A stretch of 7,181 bases of DNA from Methanothrix sp. (lineage in GTDB: Archaea; Halobacteriota; Methanosarcinia; Methanotrichales; Methanotrichaceae), in the NCBI GenBank assembly GCA_003162615.1, contig PMNG01000040.1, forward strand, positions 2,047 through 9,227. The letters are read 5' to 3'. How positions within the stretch are numbered: position 1 is the stretch's first letter; each line of letters starts with the position of its first letter. The translations under genes were made by a program, and so were the position numbers. Shown piece by piece: positions 1 to 5,644 of this stretch. The notes under the pieces are model-generated. The model saw only the letters and a list, made by a program, of their open reading frames with translations, had not been told where the DNA came from and made no database searches.

Positions 1-96
1 ATTCGCAACCGCGTAGCCGGATACATATCTCGGGTTCTGAGGCAGAGAGGAGAACGCAGAAGGGCCGGGATCGGGGTCGAGGCGGATGTCATTTGA
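1..96 (+). CDS. rps17e: 30S ribosomal protein S17e, C-terminal fragment (5' end outside window)
   Basis: Reading frame 1 is open from the first base to TGA at 94-96 and gives 31 residues. It begins with IRNRVAGYISRVLRQ, which matches the conserved RNRIAGYVTR-type segment near the end of archaeal S17e, a small-subunit ribosomal protein found in archaea and eukaryotes but not bacteria. The remaining residues form a basic tail (RGERRRAG) and then a short acidic end, somewhat longer than the shortest archaeal versions. The stop lies 11 bases inside dapA, so the two genes overlap and are probably translationally coupled. From memory of Methanosarcinales genomes, S17e next to dapA and dapB is a familiar order, which supports the call. 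The start and most of the protein are outside the window. Confidence 0.8.
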   Translation: MRNRVAGYISRVLRQRGERRRAGIGVEADVI

Positions 97-964
97 AGGC
101 GTCCTGCCTGCAATAATCACGCCGTTCAAAGAAGACTACAGCCTTGACGAGGAGGGATTAAGGAGAAACATCGAGTTTCTTGATGAGTCGGGCATTGTTG
201 GAATAGTCCCTTGCGGTACCACGGGCGAGTCCGCGACTCTGACCCACGAGGAACATAAACGCGTTATCGAGATTGCGGTGGACTGCTCGAAGGTGCCTGT
301 TATTGCTGGCACAGGGTCGAATAACACCGCAGAGGCCATAGAGCTAACCAAGCATGCAGCAGATACCGGCGCTGCGGCTGCCCTGCTGATAACGCCCTAC
401 TACAACAAGCCCAACGACCGGGGCATGTTTGAGCATTATCGTCTCATCGCCGAAAAGTGCGATATTCCAATTATCATCTATAATATTCCAAAGAGAACAG
501 GCATTGACCTCAAGCCAGAGCTTATGGCAAGGCTTGCCCGGGTGAAAAACATTGCCGGTGTAAAGGAGGCCAGCGGCAGCCTTTCTCAGGCGTCCCAGAT
601 CATCGAGCTTACCCGAGGGACTGGCTTTTTCATTTTATCGGGAGACGACGACTTGACCCTGCCAATAATGTCTCTGGGAGGCATTGGCGTTGTCTCGGTT
701 GTCGCAAACGTTGCTCCCCGAAAGACCGTCGAGATGGTCAGCGCCATGGCTAGCGGGGACCTCACCAAGGCCAGAAGGCTGCACTATGAGCTGGCACCTC
801 TGGTTAGGTCCATGTTCCTGGAGACCAACCCTATACCCGTGAAGACTGCCTACAGAATCATGGGACTGGCAGCTGGCCCCCTGCGCCTTCCCCTGGCTTC
901 CATGGCTCCGGAGAAGGAAAAAGTCCTGAAGGACTGGATCGACAAGCTGGGCGAGTTCAGATGA
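86..964 (+). CDS. dapA: 4-hydroxy-tetrahydrodipicolinate synthase (DapA)
   Basis: Condenses pyruvate with L-aspartate-4-semialdehyde in the cytoplasm, the first committed step of diaminopimelate/lysine synthesis. At 292 residues it has the usual family length and an (alpha/beta)8 barrel pattern. Visible family motifs are CGTTGES at 43-49, YYNKP at 105-109 (the tyrosine contributed across the dimer interface), YNIPKRTG at 132-139 (catalytic Tyr132 and substrate-binding Arg137), Lys160 in GVKEASG (the Schiff-base lysine), SGDDD at 185-189 and NPIPVK at 248-253. All key residues are present, so it should be active. The ATG at 86 is chosen because MSFEGVLPAIITPF is the typical N-terminus; a GAGG at 79-82, inside the S17e frame, is the only nearby ribosome site. 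Its stop overlaps the dapB start (ATGA), indicating one operon. Related aldolases such as KDG aldolase are less likely given the dapB neighbour. Confidence 0.96.
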   Translation: MSFEGVLPAIITPFKEDYSLDEEGLRRNIEFLDESGIVGIVPCGTTGESATLTHEEHKRVIEIAVDCSKVPVIAGTGSNNTAEAIELTKHAADTGAAAALLITPYYNKPNDRGMFEHYRLIAEKCDIPIIIYNIPKRTGIDLKPELMARLARVKNIAGVKEASGSLSQASQIIELTRGTGFFILSGDDDLTLPIMSLGGIGVVSVVANVAPRKTVEMVSAMASGDLTKARRLHYELAPLVRSMFLETNPIPVKTAYRIMGLAAGPLRLPLASMAPEKEKVLKDWIDKLGEFR

Positions 965-1725
965 TCAAGGTAGCTGTTACCGGTGCCCTTGGACGAATGG
1001 GCAGCTTGGTTATCGAGGAGATAAAGAAGTCTGGGGACATGGAGCTAGTGGCAGGCTTCGACATCCGTGGTGCAGGCAAGCCACTTTTAGGAGATGTACA
1101 TGTCTCCGAAGCGATCGATCTGGAGAAAGTGCTGACACGCATAAGGCCCGATGTGCTGATCGACTTCACCTCAGCTTCTGCGGCTGTGGGGACTGTGACC
1201 AGCGCAGCCGAGACGGGGGTTAATCTGGTGGTGGGCACCACCGGCTTTTCAGAAGGCCAACTCGACCAGATGAAGAGAGCCATCAATGGCCATGTCGCTG
1301 CTGTTATCTCTCCCAACTTCAGCATAGGTGTCAATGTCTTCTGGAGGTTGCTGGCGGAAGCGGCAACGACTTTGAAAGATTACGACATTGAGGTGATAGA
1401 GGCTCACCACAACCAGAAGAAAGACGCGCCCAGCGGAACTGCTTTGGCTGCCGTCGACGTCCTGAAGAATGCCACAGGCATCACACAGGTCGTTCACGGC
1501 AGGAAAGGGATGACCCTGAGGGGAAAGGAGATAGGAGTTCACGCCGTCAGAGCCGGAGACATCGTCGGAGACCATACAGTCCTCTTCGCCGGACCCGGAG
1601 AGCGGCTGGAAATCAAGCACCAGGCCCACAGTAGGTCGGCTTTCGCCAGCGGTGCGGTAAGAGCTGCCAGATGGGTAGTCAAGGCCAATCCAGGCGTGTA
1701 CAACATGTCGGACGTCCTGGGATAA
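961..1725 (+). CDS. dapB: 4-hydroxy-tetrahydrodipicolinate reductase (DapB)
   Basis: Reduces the DapA product to tetrahydrodipicolinate with NAD(P)H, the second committed step of lysine/diaminopimelate synthesis. The 254-residue length is normal. The N-terminal Rossmann domain shows the dinucleotide motif GALGRMG at 8-14, DFTSASA at 69-75 and GTTGFS at 92-97. The C-terminal catalytic domain has SPNFSIGVNV at 117-126 and the signature EAHHNQKKDAPSGTA at 147-161, with catalytic His149 and His150 and Lys153 (matching E. coli Lys163), then RAGDIVGDHT at 197-206. The start codon overlaps the dapA stop in ATGA, typical of translational coupling. Methanogens commonly continue this pathway through an LL-diaminopimelate aminotransferase (DapL); no such gene is in the window. 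No defects are seen. Confidence 0.97.
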   Translation: MIKVAVTGALGRMGSLVIEEIKKSGDMELVAGFDIRGAGKPLLGDVHVSEAIDLEKVLTRIRPDVLIDFTSASAAVGTVTSAAETGVNLVVGTTGFSEGQLDQMKRAINGHVAAVISPNFSIGVNVFWRLLAEAATTLKDYDIEVIEAHHNQKKDAPSGTALAAVDVLKNATGITQVVHGRKGMTLRGKEIGVHAVRAGDIVGDHTVLFAGPGERLEIKHQAHSRSAFASGAVRAARWVVKANPGVYNMSDVLG

Positions 1726-1748
1726 TAGAAGAAAGCCGAGAGAGAGAG

Positions 1749-2174
1749 ATGAATAGGCTAGAACAGGGCAGCTTTGCTCTTTTTACTGATGGTAAGAGGC
1801 TACAGCCAGTATCCTTGGAGAAGAACGTTGTAGGGTTCTGCTCCAAATGCGAGGACGATCTGGTGAGCGTTGCCTATCATCGATCCGACAAAGGCTGGAT
1901 GGTTTCGGCTCAATGTCAGAACCAACACCTCGTGCTACTTCTATACAACAACGACTGGAACTGGCTGGGAGATTCGGAGCTGGAAAGTGTCCCTGAATTC
2001 AAGAGCATATCCTCTCTGCCAAGAGAGCAGCTTGAAGCAGTCTTTACCGCAGCCGAAGTGAGGACTCTGGAAGCCTGCGAGACTGGCCAGCCCTATACAA
2101 GGCAGAACCTCTACCGAGCCAGGGCGAAATACGAGAAGTTCGAGAAGCTGTTCGGTGTGAAGATTAAGCTCTAG
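1749..2174 (+). CDS. Uncharacterised 141-residue protein with a CxxC...CxxxH cluster
   Basis: I do not recognise a named family. The ATG at 1749 follows a GAGAGAGAG purine run that can serve as ribosome site and lies 23 bases after the dapB stop, so it is probably the last gene of the operon. The frame is open further upstream, but an earlier start would lie inside dapB. The N-terminal half holds Cys31 and Cys34 (FCSKCEDD), then Cys56 and His60 (QCQNQH), spaced like a small zinc-ribbon or treble-clef site. An aromatic segment follows (LYNNDWNWLGD, 65-75). The C-terminal half, from about 89, looks helical and ends in a basic stretch (LYRARAKYEKFEKLF). There is no signal peptide or membrane segment, so it is probably cytoplasmic. 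A nucleic-acid or protein-binding role fits the zinc-like site and basic tail, but this is inference only. Confidence 0.8.
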   Translation: MNRLEQGSFALFTDGKRLQPVSLEKNVVGFCSKCEDDLVSVAYHRSDKGWMVSAQCQNQHLVLLLYNNDWNWLGDSELESVPEFKSISSLPREQLEAVFTAAEVRTLEACETGQPYTRQNLYRARAKYEKFEKLFGVKIKL

Positions 2175-2181
2175 CACCTTT

Positions 2182-2208
2182 TGAAAGGAAAACATCAACC
2201 GCCTTTCA
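2182..2208 (+). terminator. Possible hairpin at the end of the dap operon
   Basis: TGAAAGG at 2182-2188 pairs with CCTTTCA at 2202-2208 across a 13-base loop, starting 8 bases after the stop of the preceding gene. The following sequence is pyrimidine-rich (TCTTGTCTCATCTGCTCC) but has no long T run, so termination here is only suggested. It sits in the 123-base space between convergent genes, where a terminator would be expected. Confidence 0.3.
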
Positions 2209-2297
2209 GCGCGTCTTGTCTCATCTGCTCCCTGCTGTGTTTCGTTATCTTTGGAAATATCGAGTTCAAACATAACGATTCTCACCGTTGTCAAATC

Positions 2298-3956
2298 CTA
2301 TCCAACTGTGATTGTAGTCTGAGGCAGAGGAACTACCGTCAGTGTGGTCGTATTGGAGAAAGAACAACTGCTGCCACTAGTATACTGGTACGTCAAAACG
2401 TGGTTCCCAGGTCCTGACACTGCAGGATTGAAGATATTTCCCAAAACTCCATCTCCGAACCAGGTTCCTCCTCCAGGAGAACCGACCAACGTGATACTAC
2501 TGCCGCTAACACACGCTGGTCCGTAGCTACCTGGAACGACAACGGGTTGAGAGACGATAACATACGCAGTCTTGGTGTCCGTTCCGCAGGCAGAGGTCAC
2601 AGTCAGTTTGACCGTATAGGTTCCCTTGTTAGAGTATATGTGAGCAGGAGGCGTTTGGCCGTTGTAGTTCGTTGAGTCTCCGAAGTTCCATGCCCAGCTG
2701 GTTATAGTTCTTCCGTTGCCGTTTGATGTGTTTGCAAAGGTCACTGTCATGGGGGGGCAGCCACTGATCGGTGTAGCCGTGAAGTTGGCTGTGGGAGGTC
2801 CATAGGCTGTAATGTAGCCGGTCTTGGTCATAGTATTCGTCCCGCAGGCCGTGGTCACAGTCAGTCTGACCGTGTAAGTCCCAGGGCTAGAATATATGTG
2901 AGCAAGAGGAGTCTGGCCGCTGTAGGTCGTTGTGTCTCCGAAGTCCCAGGTCCAGCCGTTTATGTCTCGGCCATTTCCATTCGATGCGTCAGTAAATATC
3001 ACGGTTAGTGGTGCACAACCGCTTGTTGATGTTGCCGTGAAGTCTGCCGTGGGTGGTTGGTTAACAACTAGAGTTGCAGCATTTGAGGTAACTGATCCAC
3101 AGGTGCCTGTAACTACAACACGGTACTGATAACTGCTCATGCCTGTAGTCACACTGGTGAGAGTCAGGATGGCTGTGGTCTGGCCAGCTAGACTTGACCA
3201 GCTCGTGCCGCTATTAGTGCTTTGTTGCCATTGGTAAGTCAGGCTACTTCCAGTTGCAGCTACGGTAAAGGTAGTCGTACTGCCAACGCAAACCGTCTGA
3301 GATGATGGTTGAGTGGTTATCGATGTAGTAGGGTTAACTGTTAGAGTTGCAGCATTCGAGGTGACTGATCCACAGGTGCCTGTAACTACAACATGGTACT
3401 GATAACCGCTCATGCCTGTAGTCACACTGGTGAGAGTCAGGGTGGTTGCTGTCTGGCCAGATAGACCTGACCAGGTCGTGCCGCTATTAGTGCTTTGTTG
3501 CCATTGGTAAGTCAGGCTACTTCCAGTTGCAGCTACGGTAAAGGTAGCCGTACTGCCAGCGCAAACCGTCTGAGATGATGGCTGAGTGGTTATCGATGTA
3601 GCTGTGGTAACAACAGTTAGAGTTGCGGCACTTGAGGTTACGTCTGAACAGCCACTACGTTTAATTACTACATGGTATTGATAACCGCTCATGCCTGTAG
3701 CCACATTAGTGAGAGTCAGGGTGGCTGTGGTCTTGCCCGAGAGACTTGTCCAGGTCGTGCCGCTATTAGTGCTTTGATACCATTGGTAGGTCAGGCTGCT
3801 TCCGGTTGCAACTACGGTAAAGGTTGCCGTACTACTAGCGCAAACCGTCTGAGATAATGGCTGAGTGGTTATTGTGGGACATGTTACTCCTACAACTAAT
3901 GGCGTTAGCAAGACCAATAATGTTAATATTAGTATTATTATATTAATTTTATTCAT
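2298..3956 (-). CDS. Secreted surface protein: three Ig-like repeats plus two PKD domains
   Basis: A 552-residue exported protein. Residues 1-24 are a signal peptide (basic start, then an Ile/Leu-rich core). Three tandem Ig-like repeats follow at about 27-116, 120-207 and 211-298, each running from TTQPxSQTVC through TYQWxQSTNSGT to a GMSxYQYxVV strand. Two PKD domains at about 301-384 and 387-468 carry the hallmark cores WDFGD (337-341) and WNFGD (423-427), each followed by AHIYS and GTYTVxLTV. The end (about 470-545) is another beta-rich module with GGGTWFGDGV. Each of the six modules has one cysteine pair (39/103, 132/195, 223/286, 314/371, 400/457, 482/531), suggesting one disulfide per domain; Cys26 is extra. 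No C-terminal membrane anchor is seen, so it is either released or held by other proteins. PKD domains are well known in methanogen surface proteins; an adhesive or structural role is likely but the binding partner is unknown. The start has GGTAGG just upstream. The stop is TAG. Confidence 0.88.
   Translation of the reverse strand: MNKINIIILILTLLVLLTPLVVGVTCPTITTQPLSQTVCASSTATFTVVATGSSLTYQWYQSTNSGTTWTSLSGKTTATLTLTNVATGMSGYQYHVVIKRSGCSDVTSSAATLTVVTTATSITTQPSSQTVCAGSTATFTVAATGSSLTYQWQQSTNSGTTWSGLSGQTATTLTLTSVTTGMSGYQYHVVVTGTCGSVTSNAATLTVNPTTSITTQPSSQTVCVGSTTTFTVAATGSSLTYQWQQSTNSGTSWSSLAGQTTAILTLTSVTTGMSSYQYRVVVTGTCGSVTSNAATLVVNQPPTADFTATSTSGCAPLTVIFTDASNGNGRDINGWTWDFGDTTTYSGQTPLAHIYSSPGTYTVRLTVTTACGTNTMTKTGYITAYGPPTANFTATPISGCPPMTVTFANTSNGNGRTITSWAWNFGDSTNYNGQTPPAHIYSNKGTYTVKLTVTSACGTDTKTAYVIVSQPVVVPGSYGPACVSGSSITLVGSPGGGTWFGDGVLGNIFNPAVSGPGNHVLTYQYTSGSSCSFSNTTTLTVVPLPQTTITVG
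2553..3056 (-). repeat. Two tandem PKD-domain units
   Basis: PKD unit 1 lies at about 2805-3056 and unit 2 at about 2553-2798, an offset near 258 bases (86 codons). They share the order xSGCxPxTVxF, SNGNGR, WxFGD, GQTPxAHIYS, GTYTVxLTV and ACGT. The DNA is clearly related but more diverged than the Ig units, so this duplication looks older. Confidence 0.85.
3203..3274 (-). repeat. 72-bp exact direct repeat, copy in Ig unit 3
   Basis: These 72 bases are identical to 3476-3547. On the + strand both begin TCGTGCCGCTATTAG and end GGTAAAGGTAG. They encode the TFTVAATGSSLTYQWQQSTN-type core of the Ig-like unit. Identity without any silent change points to recent duplication or gene conversion. Confidence 0.93.
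3476..3547 (-). repeat. 72-bp exact direct repeat, copy in Ig unit 2
   Basis: Exact partner of 3203-3274 at an offset of 273 bases (91 codons). The equivalent stretch in unit 1 (from about 3755) is similar but carries several substitutions, including GATACC in place of GTTGCC. Confidence 0.93.
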
Positions 3957-4030
3957 TGCCTACCCAACTAGTTATCCCCAATAGTTGAATTCTCAGGCTC
4001 CTAACAGCTAACATGAATCCCTCACTCGAC

Positions 4031-4189
4031 CTAGAATTCGAGTTCATGCTGACAACAGGTTCTACTTGTATTGGCAACTTTGAGGTAATATGTATCGGCA
4101 GAACAATAGTCTGCCGATGTAACGCCTAAGATAGCTCCACCGCAATTGTACCACTGATAGCTAAATTGGCCAGGACTGCCAAGTCTCAT
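4031..4189 (-). pseudogene. 52-codon ORF resembling half of an Ig-like domain (remnant or small coupled gene)
   Basis: ATG at 4187-4189 overlaps the TGA of the upstream gene as ATGA; the frame closes with TAG at 4031-4033. It encodes 52 residues starting MRLGSPGQFSYQWYNCGG, with ILGVTSADYCSADTYYLKVAN further on. The YQWY strand, the TSADY turn and the DTYYLKVANT strand are those of the second half of Ig-like repeats such as the ones in the neighbouring 552-residue protein. The first half (the TTQPxSQTVCxxS...TFTV portion) and any signal peptide are missing. The simplest reading is the decayed end of an Ig-like gene. The alternatives are a small translationally coupled protein, or an extension of the upstream gene cut off by a frameshift. 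The frame is closed at 4217-4219 upstream, so no longer version exists in this frame. Confidence 0.5.
4094..4118. other. Perfect 9-bp inverted repeat (hairpin)
   Basis: ATCGGCAGA at 4094-4102 and TCTGCCGAT at 4110-4118 are perfect reverse complements around a 7-base loop. It lies about 70-95 bases past the 346-residue gene's stop on the - strand, inside the half-Ig ORF, where it encodes the two similar SAD tripeptides. No T run follows on either strand, so it is not a standard terminator; an RNA processing or stabilising stem is possible. Confidence 0.5.
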
Positions 4190-5226
4190 TTGGGTTTCGT
4201 AACGTTTGTTGAGGTTTTATTGCAATCAGTGCAGTTTCCTTGGTGTGTTACGGTTACTCCTATGGCTAAGCTGCCTTTGCTTTCATTATTTTGTCCGCAG
4301 GTAGGGCAAACAGATGGTTTAACGCCTGAAGCTGAAAGAACCGGAAGCTTGCCTGATGCATTCTTCACTTCGGTCATGTTGATAAGCTCCGTGGTGGTGA
4401 CGAATTTGGCGTTCTTGGAGGTGGCATAGTTGACGAAATTCTTGTAAGCATCTAAGTAATCGCCTGAACCCGAAACCTGGTTGCTGAAGACTACAACCAT
4501 GGGATCTCCATTTATGGCAGCCTCATCAAACTTGGCCGCCAGAATGTCGTACCATTTCGAGCCGCTGATGCCCAACTCTTCCTTGGCGTAACGATCAGAT
4601 AGATTAACCCTAACTCCTGATGAATTGTAGCTGCTCACAGGCACTGCATAGAGGTTGTATCCCATGATGGGATAAGGCCATGTATCGTTCTTGTGACCGG
4701 GCAGGTAGAAAGTTCCGACCACAAATCCAGCATCGTACAAGAATCCCAGGCTTTCCAGGACCTTGAGGGTATTGTTGTTCTGGTCGAAGGATTGCGGCCT
4801 GAAGCCCCCAATAGAAACGACCTTACCGCCGCAGACATGAGCGCTGTTGATGTTCTTTTGCGCAGTTGTCAACAGCTCCAGTTGTTTGGAGTAAGGCATG
4901 GACGAGAGCTTTTCATCTTCTGGGTTTCCGTTTAATGCCAGCTCGTGGTTTGTCTTTTGCCCGAGAATGGTGACAAATAACTTCTGGGAGGTAACCACAT
5001 CGCTGGATGCGAATATCGTAGCATTCAACCCTCTAGAATCCATCGGATTAGTCAAGTTGACGATGGAATTGAAGGCTTGAGTAACCTGATCGGGAGTAGG
5101 AGAAGCCGGCGAATCAAAATCGATCATTGCGTTAATTATGACTTCTTTAGAGAGCGAACTTCCTGGCAGTACTAACAACATGACTAAGGCCAAACAGCCA
5201 AAATGAACCCATTTATTTGAACACAT
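4186..5226 (-). CDS. Secreted NodB/polysaccharide-deacetylase-like protein, probable loss of metal-binding histidines
   Basis: The ATG at 5224-5226 gives 346 residues with an N-terminal signal peptide (hydrophobic to about 25, SSLS before KEV). GGGGATAAT abuts this ATG, whereas the longer frame to 5361 has no signal peptide at its start. The NodB pattern is visible in order: IDFD at 35-38 (motif 1), GLNATIFASSD at 66-76, NHELALNG at 93-100 (motif 2, like GHEIAxHG), GGFRPQSFDQNNNTL at 140-154 (motif 3), LESLGFLYDAG at 158-167 and KFVTTTELINM at 274-284. In active members two histidines bind the metal in H-x3-H; here the matching positions are Asn99 and Glu103. So it may be inactive, a binding protein, or use different ligands. 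The tail has CPTC at 307-310 and CTDC at 332-335. About a dozen N-x-S/T sites fit an exported glycoprotein. It faces the 5645 gene across a shared AT-rich promoter region. Confidence 0.75.
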   Translation of the reverse strand: MCSNKWVHFGCLALVMLLVLPGSSLSKEVIINAMIDFDSPASPTPDQVTQAFNSIVNLTNPMDSRGLNATIFASSDVVTSQKLFVTILGQKTNHELALNGNPEDEKLSSMPYSKQLELLTTAQKNINSAHVCGGKVVSIGGFRPQSFDQNNNTLKVLESLGFLYDAGFVVGTFYLPGHKNDTWPYPIMGYNLYAVPVSSYNSSGVRVNLSDRYAKEELGISGSKWYDILAAKFDEAAINGDPMVVVFSNQVSGSGDYLDAYKNFVNYATSKNAKFVTTTELINMTEVKNASGKLPVLSASGVKPSVCPTCGQNNESKGSLAIGVTVTHQGNCTDCNKTSTNVTKPK

Positions 5227-5235
5227 ATTATCCCC
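5227..5235 (-). promoter_or_regulatory. Ribosome-binding site GGGGATAAT that decides the start
   Basis: On the - strand GGGGATAAT directly precedes ATG at 5226. GGGGAT differs by one base from the GGTGAT part of the archaeal Shine-Dalgarno sequence, with three bases between it and the ATG. Together with the signal peptide that follows, it supports this start over ATG at 5361. Confidence 0.5.
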
Positions 5236-5257
5236 AGCTACAATTCTTGTGGCAGCA

Positions 5258-5274
5258 GTACTTAATTGAAGTAC
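5258..5274. promoter_or_regulatory. Perfect palindrome at the predicted start site of the - strand gene (operator candidate)
   Basis: GTACTT at 5258-5263 and AAGTAC at 5269-5274 flank AATTG. The 17-base dyad falls about where the - strand transcript should begin, a usual place for an archaeal repressor site. A hairpin in the leader is the alternative. Confidence 0.35.
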
Positions 5275-5294
5275 GTATCTTAGGTAGATACAAT

Positions 5295-5302
5295 TTTTAT
5301 AA
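5295..5302 (-). promoter_or_regulatory. Candidate TATA box for the deacetylase-like gene
   Basis: Read on the - strand this is TTATAAAA. Transcription would start about 25 bases on, near 5270, leaving a leader of about 45 bases. The palindrome at 5258-5274 would then lie at the start site. Confidence 0.45.
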
Positions 5303-5518
5303 CGTATTAAACTTTCGGTAGTTAATTCCTGTTCCAAAGAATGAAGAAGAACCGGAAGCAAAAGATTTATTATATGAATCTATGCATAAATAAACCAACT
5401 TGATGCGAAAAAATATCACTAAATATGAACAAATAATTTTTGATTATAATTCATTTAGATTATATCCTCGATTCACACATCAGTCAAATTGATTAAATGT
5501 AGCAGATTGTTAAATATC

Positions 5519-5536
5519 ATTGATTCTATAATCAAT
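5519..5536. promoter_or_regulatory. AT-rich inverted repeat ATTGATT-n4-AATCAAT (operator candidate)
   Basis: ATTGATT at 5519-5525 and AATCAAT at 5530-5536 are perfect reverse complements with a 4-base spacer. A further ATTGATT lies at 5488-5494. The dyad is just upstream of the candidate BRE/TATA of the 5645 gene, where activator sites are often found. In such AT-rich DNA it could be chance. Confidence 0.3.
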
Positions 5537-5552
5537 TTATTTGAAACATAAA

Positions 5553-5568
5553 GGAAAGCATTAAATAT
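5553..5568 (+). promoter_or_regulatory. Candidate BRE/TATA promoter for the 5645 gene
   Basis: Purine-rich GGAAA at 5553-5557 (BRE-like) is followed by TTAAATAT at 5561-5568 (TATA-like). A start near 5590 would give a leader of about 55 bases containing the TTTAGA/TCTAAA dyad (5595-5600 and 5611-5616). Other AT-rich boxes nearby make the exact site uncertain. Confidence 0.4.
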
Positions 5569-5629
5569 CTTAAGTAAGTAAATATGGTCCTTAATTTAGA
5601 TATCTTAGTGTCTAAACTAATTAAAAACG

Positions 5630-5636
5630 ATGAGGT
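5630..5636 (+). promoter_or_regulatory. Ribosome-binding site ATGAGGT for the 5645 gene
   Basis: GAGGT at 5632-5636 matches the archaeal Shine-Dalgarno core and lies 8 bases before ATG at 5645. This, and the signal peptide that follows at once, decides this start over an overlapping ORF in another frame that opens at 5584. Confidence 0.75.
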
Positions 5637-5644
5637 AAAAACAT

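Larger units (their letters stand above)
3063..3878 (-). repeat. Tandem Ig-like domain repeats (3 units, offsets 273 and 279 bp)
   Basis: The three Ig-like units of the 552-residue protein lie at about 3609-3878, 3336-3599 and 3063-3326. Equivalent bases are 279 apart between units 1 and 2 and 273 apart between units 2 and 3. Units 2 and 3 are nearly identical over much of their length; unit 1 is more diverged, especially at its second cysteine (KRSGCSD in place of TGTCGSV). Confidence 0.9.
5227..5644. other. AT-rich divergent intergenic region (418 bp)
   Basis: No gene is supported here. It separates two divergent genes for secreted proteins and is strikingly AT-rich from about 5360 to 5640, unlike the balanced coding regions around it. 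It holds TATA-like boxes for both directions and three short palindromes (5258-5274, 5519-5536, 5595-5616). No tRNA, CRISPR or recognisable riboswitch fold was seen. Confidence 0.8.

Noticed and set aside
957..1629. Long - strand ORFs opposite dapB
   Set aside because: Antisense shadows of a clearly conserved gene, with no family resemblance.
1671..1748. Longer N-terminus for the 141-residue protein, starting inside dapB
   Set aside because: It would overlap dapB by 55 bases; the ATG at 1749 has a purine-rich ribosome site and normal operon spacing.
1941..2300. TAG at 2298-2300 read as pyrrolysine, extending the Ig/PKD protein through an open frame to 1941
   Set aside because: The extension is antisense to the 141-residue gene and looks like no domain; TAG also ends other genes here, so a normal stop is simpler.
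3063..3878. Repeats considered as a CRISPR array
   Set aside because: Units are about 273-279 bases, coding, in frame, and lack short repeats with unique spacers.
2298..3956. Lipoprotein anchoring of the Ig/PKD protein through Cys26
   Set aside because: The residues before it (VVGVTC) do not fit the usual lipobox with Ala/Gly/Ser just before the cysteine.
5227..5361. Start of the deacetylase-like gene at 5361
   Set aside because: The added 45 residues carry no signal peptide and would bury the true one; they also run through the likely promoter and palindrome. GGGGATAAT sits right at ATG 5226.
5380..5600. Replication origin or attachment site in the AT-rich stretch
   Set aside because: No origin-box repeats, Cdc6/Orc gene, integrase or tRNA nearby; a divergent promoter region explains it.
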